Below, piece by piece: positions 62,982 through 64,000 of a stretch of DNA of 64,000 nt; the stretch's first letter is position 1, and each line of letters begins with the position of its first letter. The DNA lies in NCBI RefSeq assembly GCF_000003815.2, contig NC_049986.1, forward strand, positions 4,798,556-4,862,555, in the 5' to 3' direction. Below the pieces are notes generated by a model. The model ran no database searches and was not told where the DNA came from. It saw only the letters and a list, made by a program, of their open reading frames with translations. The stretch comes from Branchiostoma floridae. Lineage: Eukaryota; Chordata; Leptocardii; Amphioxiformes; Branchiostomatidae. Position numbers and translations under genes: made by a program.

Positions 62982-63042
62982 ATGGAGATGCCGTGCTTGC
63001 TGTTGCTGTTGGTGCTGCAATTCTTGAGCCCAGGAGCCAGAG
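62982..63042 (+). CDS. Gene C exon 1: signal peptide (partial gene, runs off window)
   Basis: MEMPCLLLLLVLQFLSPGAR is a clear secretion signal. It ends at a phase-1 donor (CCAGAG|gtaaat), the same exit phase as the signal exons of genes A and B. No later exon is seen to 64000. It is transcribed divergently from gene B and could be another secreted modular protein, but its product is unknown. Confidence 0.6.
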
Positions 63043-63249
63043 GTAAATGTCTGCATAATCGTGACCATTGAAACTGGAACCATCCTCTCATGATGGGCAT
63101 GTCAGCTGTATAATGACATGAGAGGATGATTTTACAGTAGACTGAGCTTTTCTAAGAGTTTCAAAGTATCATACTTAGTATTGACTAGACGGCCCTAATT
63201 GACCAGCAATTATTTGTTGACGTTACTAACGTACTGAAACTAGACAGGC

Positions 63250-63360
63250 CGATATTTGCTTATAAGTAAATTCAGCATATTTCAGCCCACCTCCCTCCTT
63301 ATGCAAAACTGGACTGTTCTAAAATTGAATTTGAAGTTATCCCCTGCGAGAATAGACTCA
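63250..63360 (-). repeat. Dispersed repeat ('ggagatgg' family, inverted copy)
   Basis: 'cagcatatttcagcccacct' followed by 'ccctccttatgcaaaactgg' mirrors 8440-8600. It lies in gene C intron 1. Confidence 0.5.
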
Positions 63361-64000
63361 TCATAATGTACATTTTAGGTCTAGTAATCACTCAAATCCC
63401 TTGTATTTAAACCCAAGACGCTTCAGCGAAAGACGACCTTTTGCAGAAAAACGATGTTTTTGAGTGCCTTATTATCAGCTGCAGGAAAACGGGATTTTTT
63501 GGGAAATAAAAAGAATTATTATACACTGCTTTAGCGGTAGCCGAAAAATTGAGAGCCAAAACTAGGGTGGCGACCTATGATTTTATTTTCACGGACTACT
63601 TTGCCATCCGATGATATCAAATTCCGAACCGGAACCTAGAGGCACATACCTCATGTAATATCTTAACCTCTGACCTCCACTCCATCTTTTGACCTTTTTT
63701 GGTTTTGACCCTTGAACGCTTATTGACTTGAGTTATTGACACTGATTTTGTTTTGACGCCTTGGTTTTCGTGTGATATACTGTTTGTTGCCCAATGGCAA
63801 TGGTGTCTTAACTTTGAATGTAACACATTTTGTTACATGTATGGTGCTCCCTCGGACATTAATTTTCAGACGTTGTAGGGGCCACCCACCCGTCATGCGG
63901 TGAAATAGAATAAATAAATAAACAACTGTTTAATCAAAGTACAGCTACGCATAACCCAATATCTGCTCGGAGATATTCCACCCAAACCACACCGAGTATA
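63361..64000. other. Intronic sequence of gene C, nothing recognised
   Basis: No exon with domain character or a matching phase-1 acceptor is seen. The minus-strand frame at 63617-63826 has no domain or splice support. Confidence 0.35.

Overview
The window looks like animal nuclear DNA, most likely from a lancelet (Branchiostoma-like cephalochordate) or another invertebrate deuterostome. Coding sequence occurs as short exons with GT/AG borders, separated by introns packed with inverted-repeat elements, SINEs and LINE tails. The proteins are secreted modular immune-type proteins. The species call is an inference from gene type and repeat style. Three gaps of exactly 100 N (9172-9271, 10233-10332, 15020-15119) are assembly placeholders.

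Four coding units can be supported. (1) At 1-4.1 kb on the + strand, three exon-like pieces of an unrecognised gene or genes end convergently against gene A. (2) Gene A, 23838 to 4603 on the - strand, has 16 exons with an unbroken phase chain and encodes 1001 residues. It carries a signal peptide, six CCP/sushi domains, a von Willebrand A domain with MIDAS, and a trypsin-like serine protease domain with an intact catalytic triad. This is a complement factor B/C2-type protein. (3) Gene B, 58907 to 29112 on the - strand, has 24 exons, again with a fully consistent phase chain, and encodes 1482 residues. Its layout is signal peptide, WAP-like, 11 CCP, C-type lectin, PAN/apple, CCP, Ig-like, 3 CCP, FIMAC, then a Gly-rich/acidic tail. 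It has no protease domain and no membrane segment. I know of no described protein with this order of domains, and it is the main candidate for a new system. (4) Gene C starts at 62982 on the + strand with a signal-peptide exon, divergent from gene B, and runs out of the window.

Genes A and B lie head to tail about 5.3 kb apart. A C3-convertase-type protease sits next to a large CCP/lectin/FIMAC protein, which suggests a local complement cluster: gene B could be a recognition, scaffold or regulatory partner of the gene A pathway. That link is inferred from position and domain content only.

The remaining sequence is mostly repeats: several fold-back/MITE-like elements, a young non-autonomous LTR retrotransposon (34427-36380) with seemingly identical LTRs, four LINE 3' fragments, two types of tRNA-derived SINE, minisatellites, and a large AT-rich family with recurring 'attatgcaaat' tracts (10.7-11.6, 16.7-17.6, 22.1-23.2, 49.7-52.0 and 56.1-58.1 kb).
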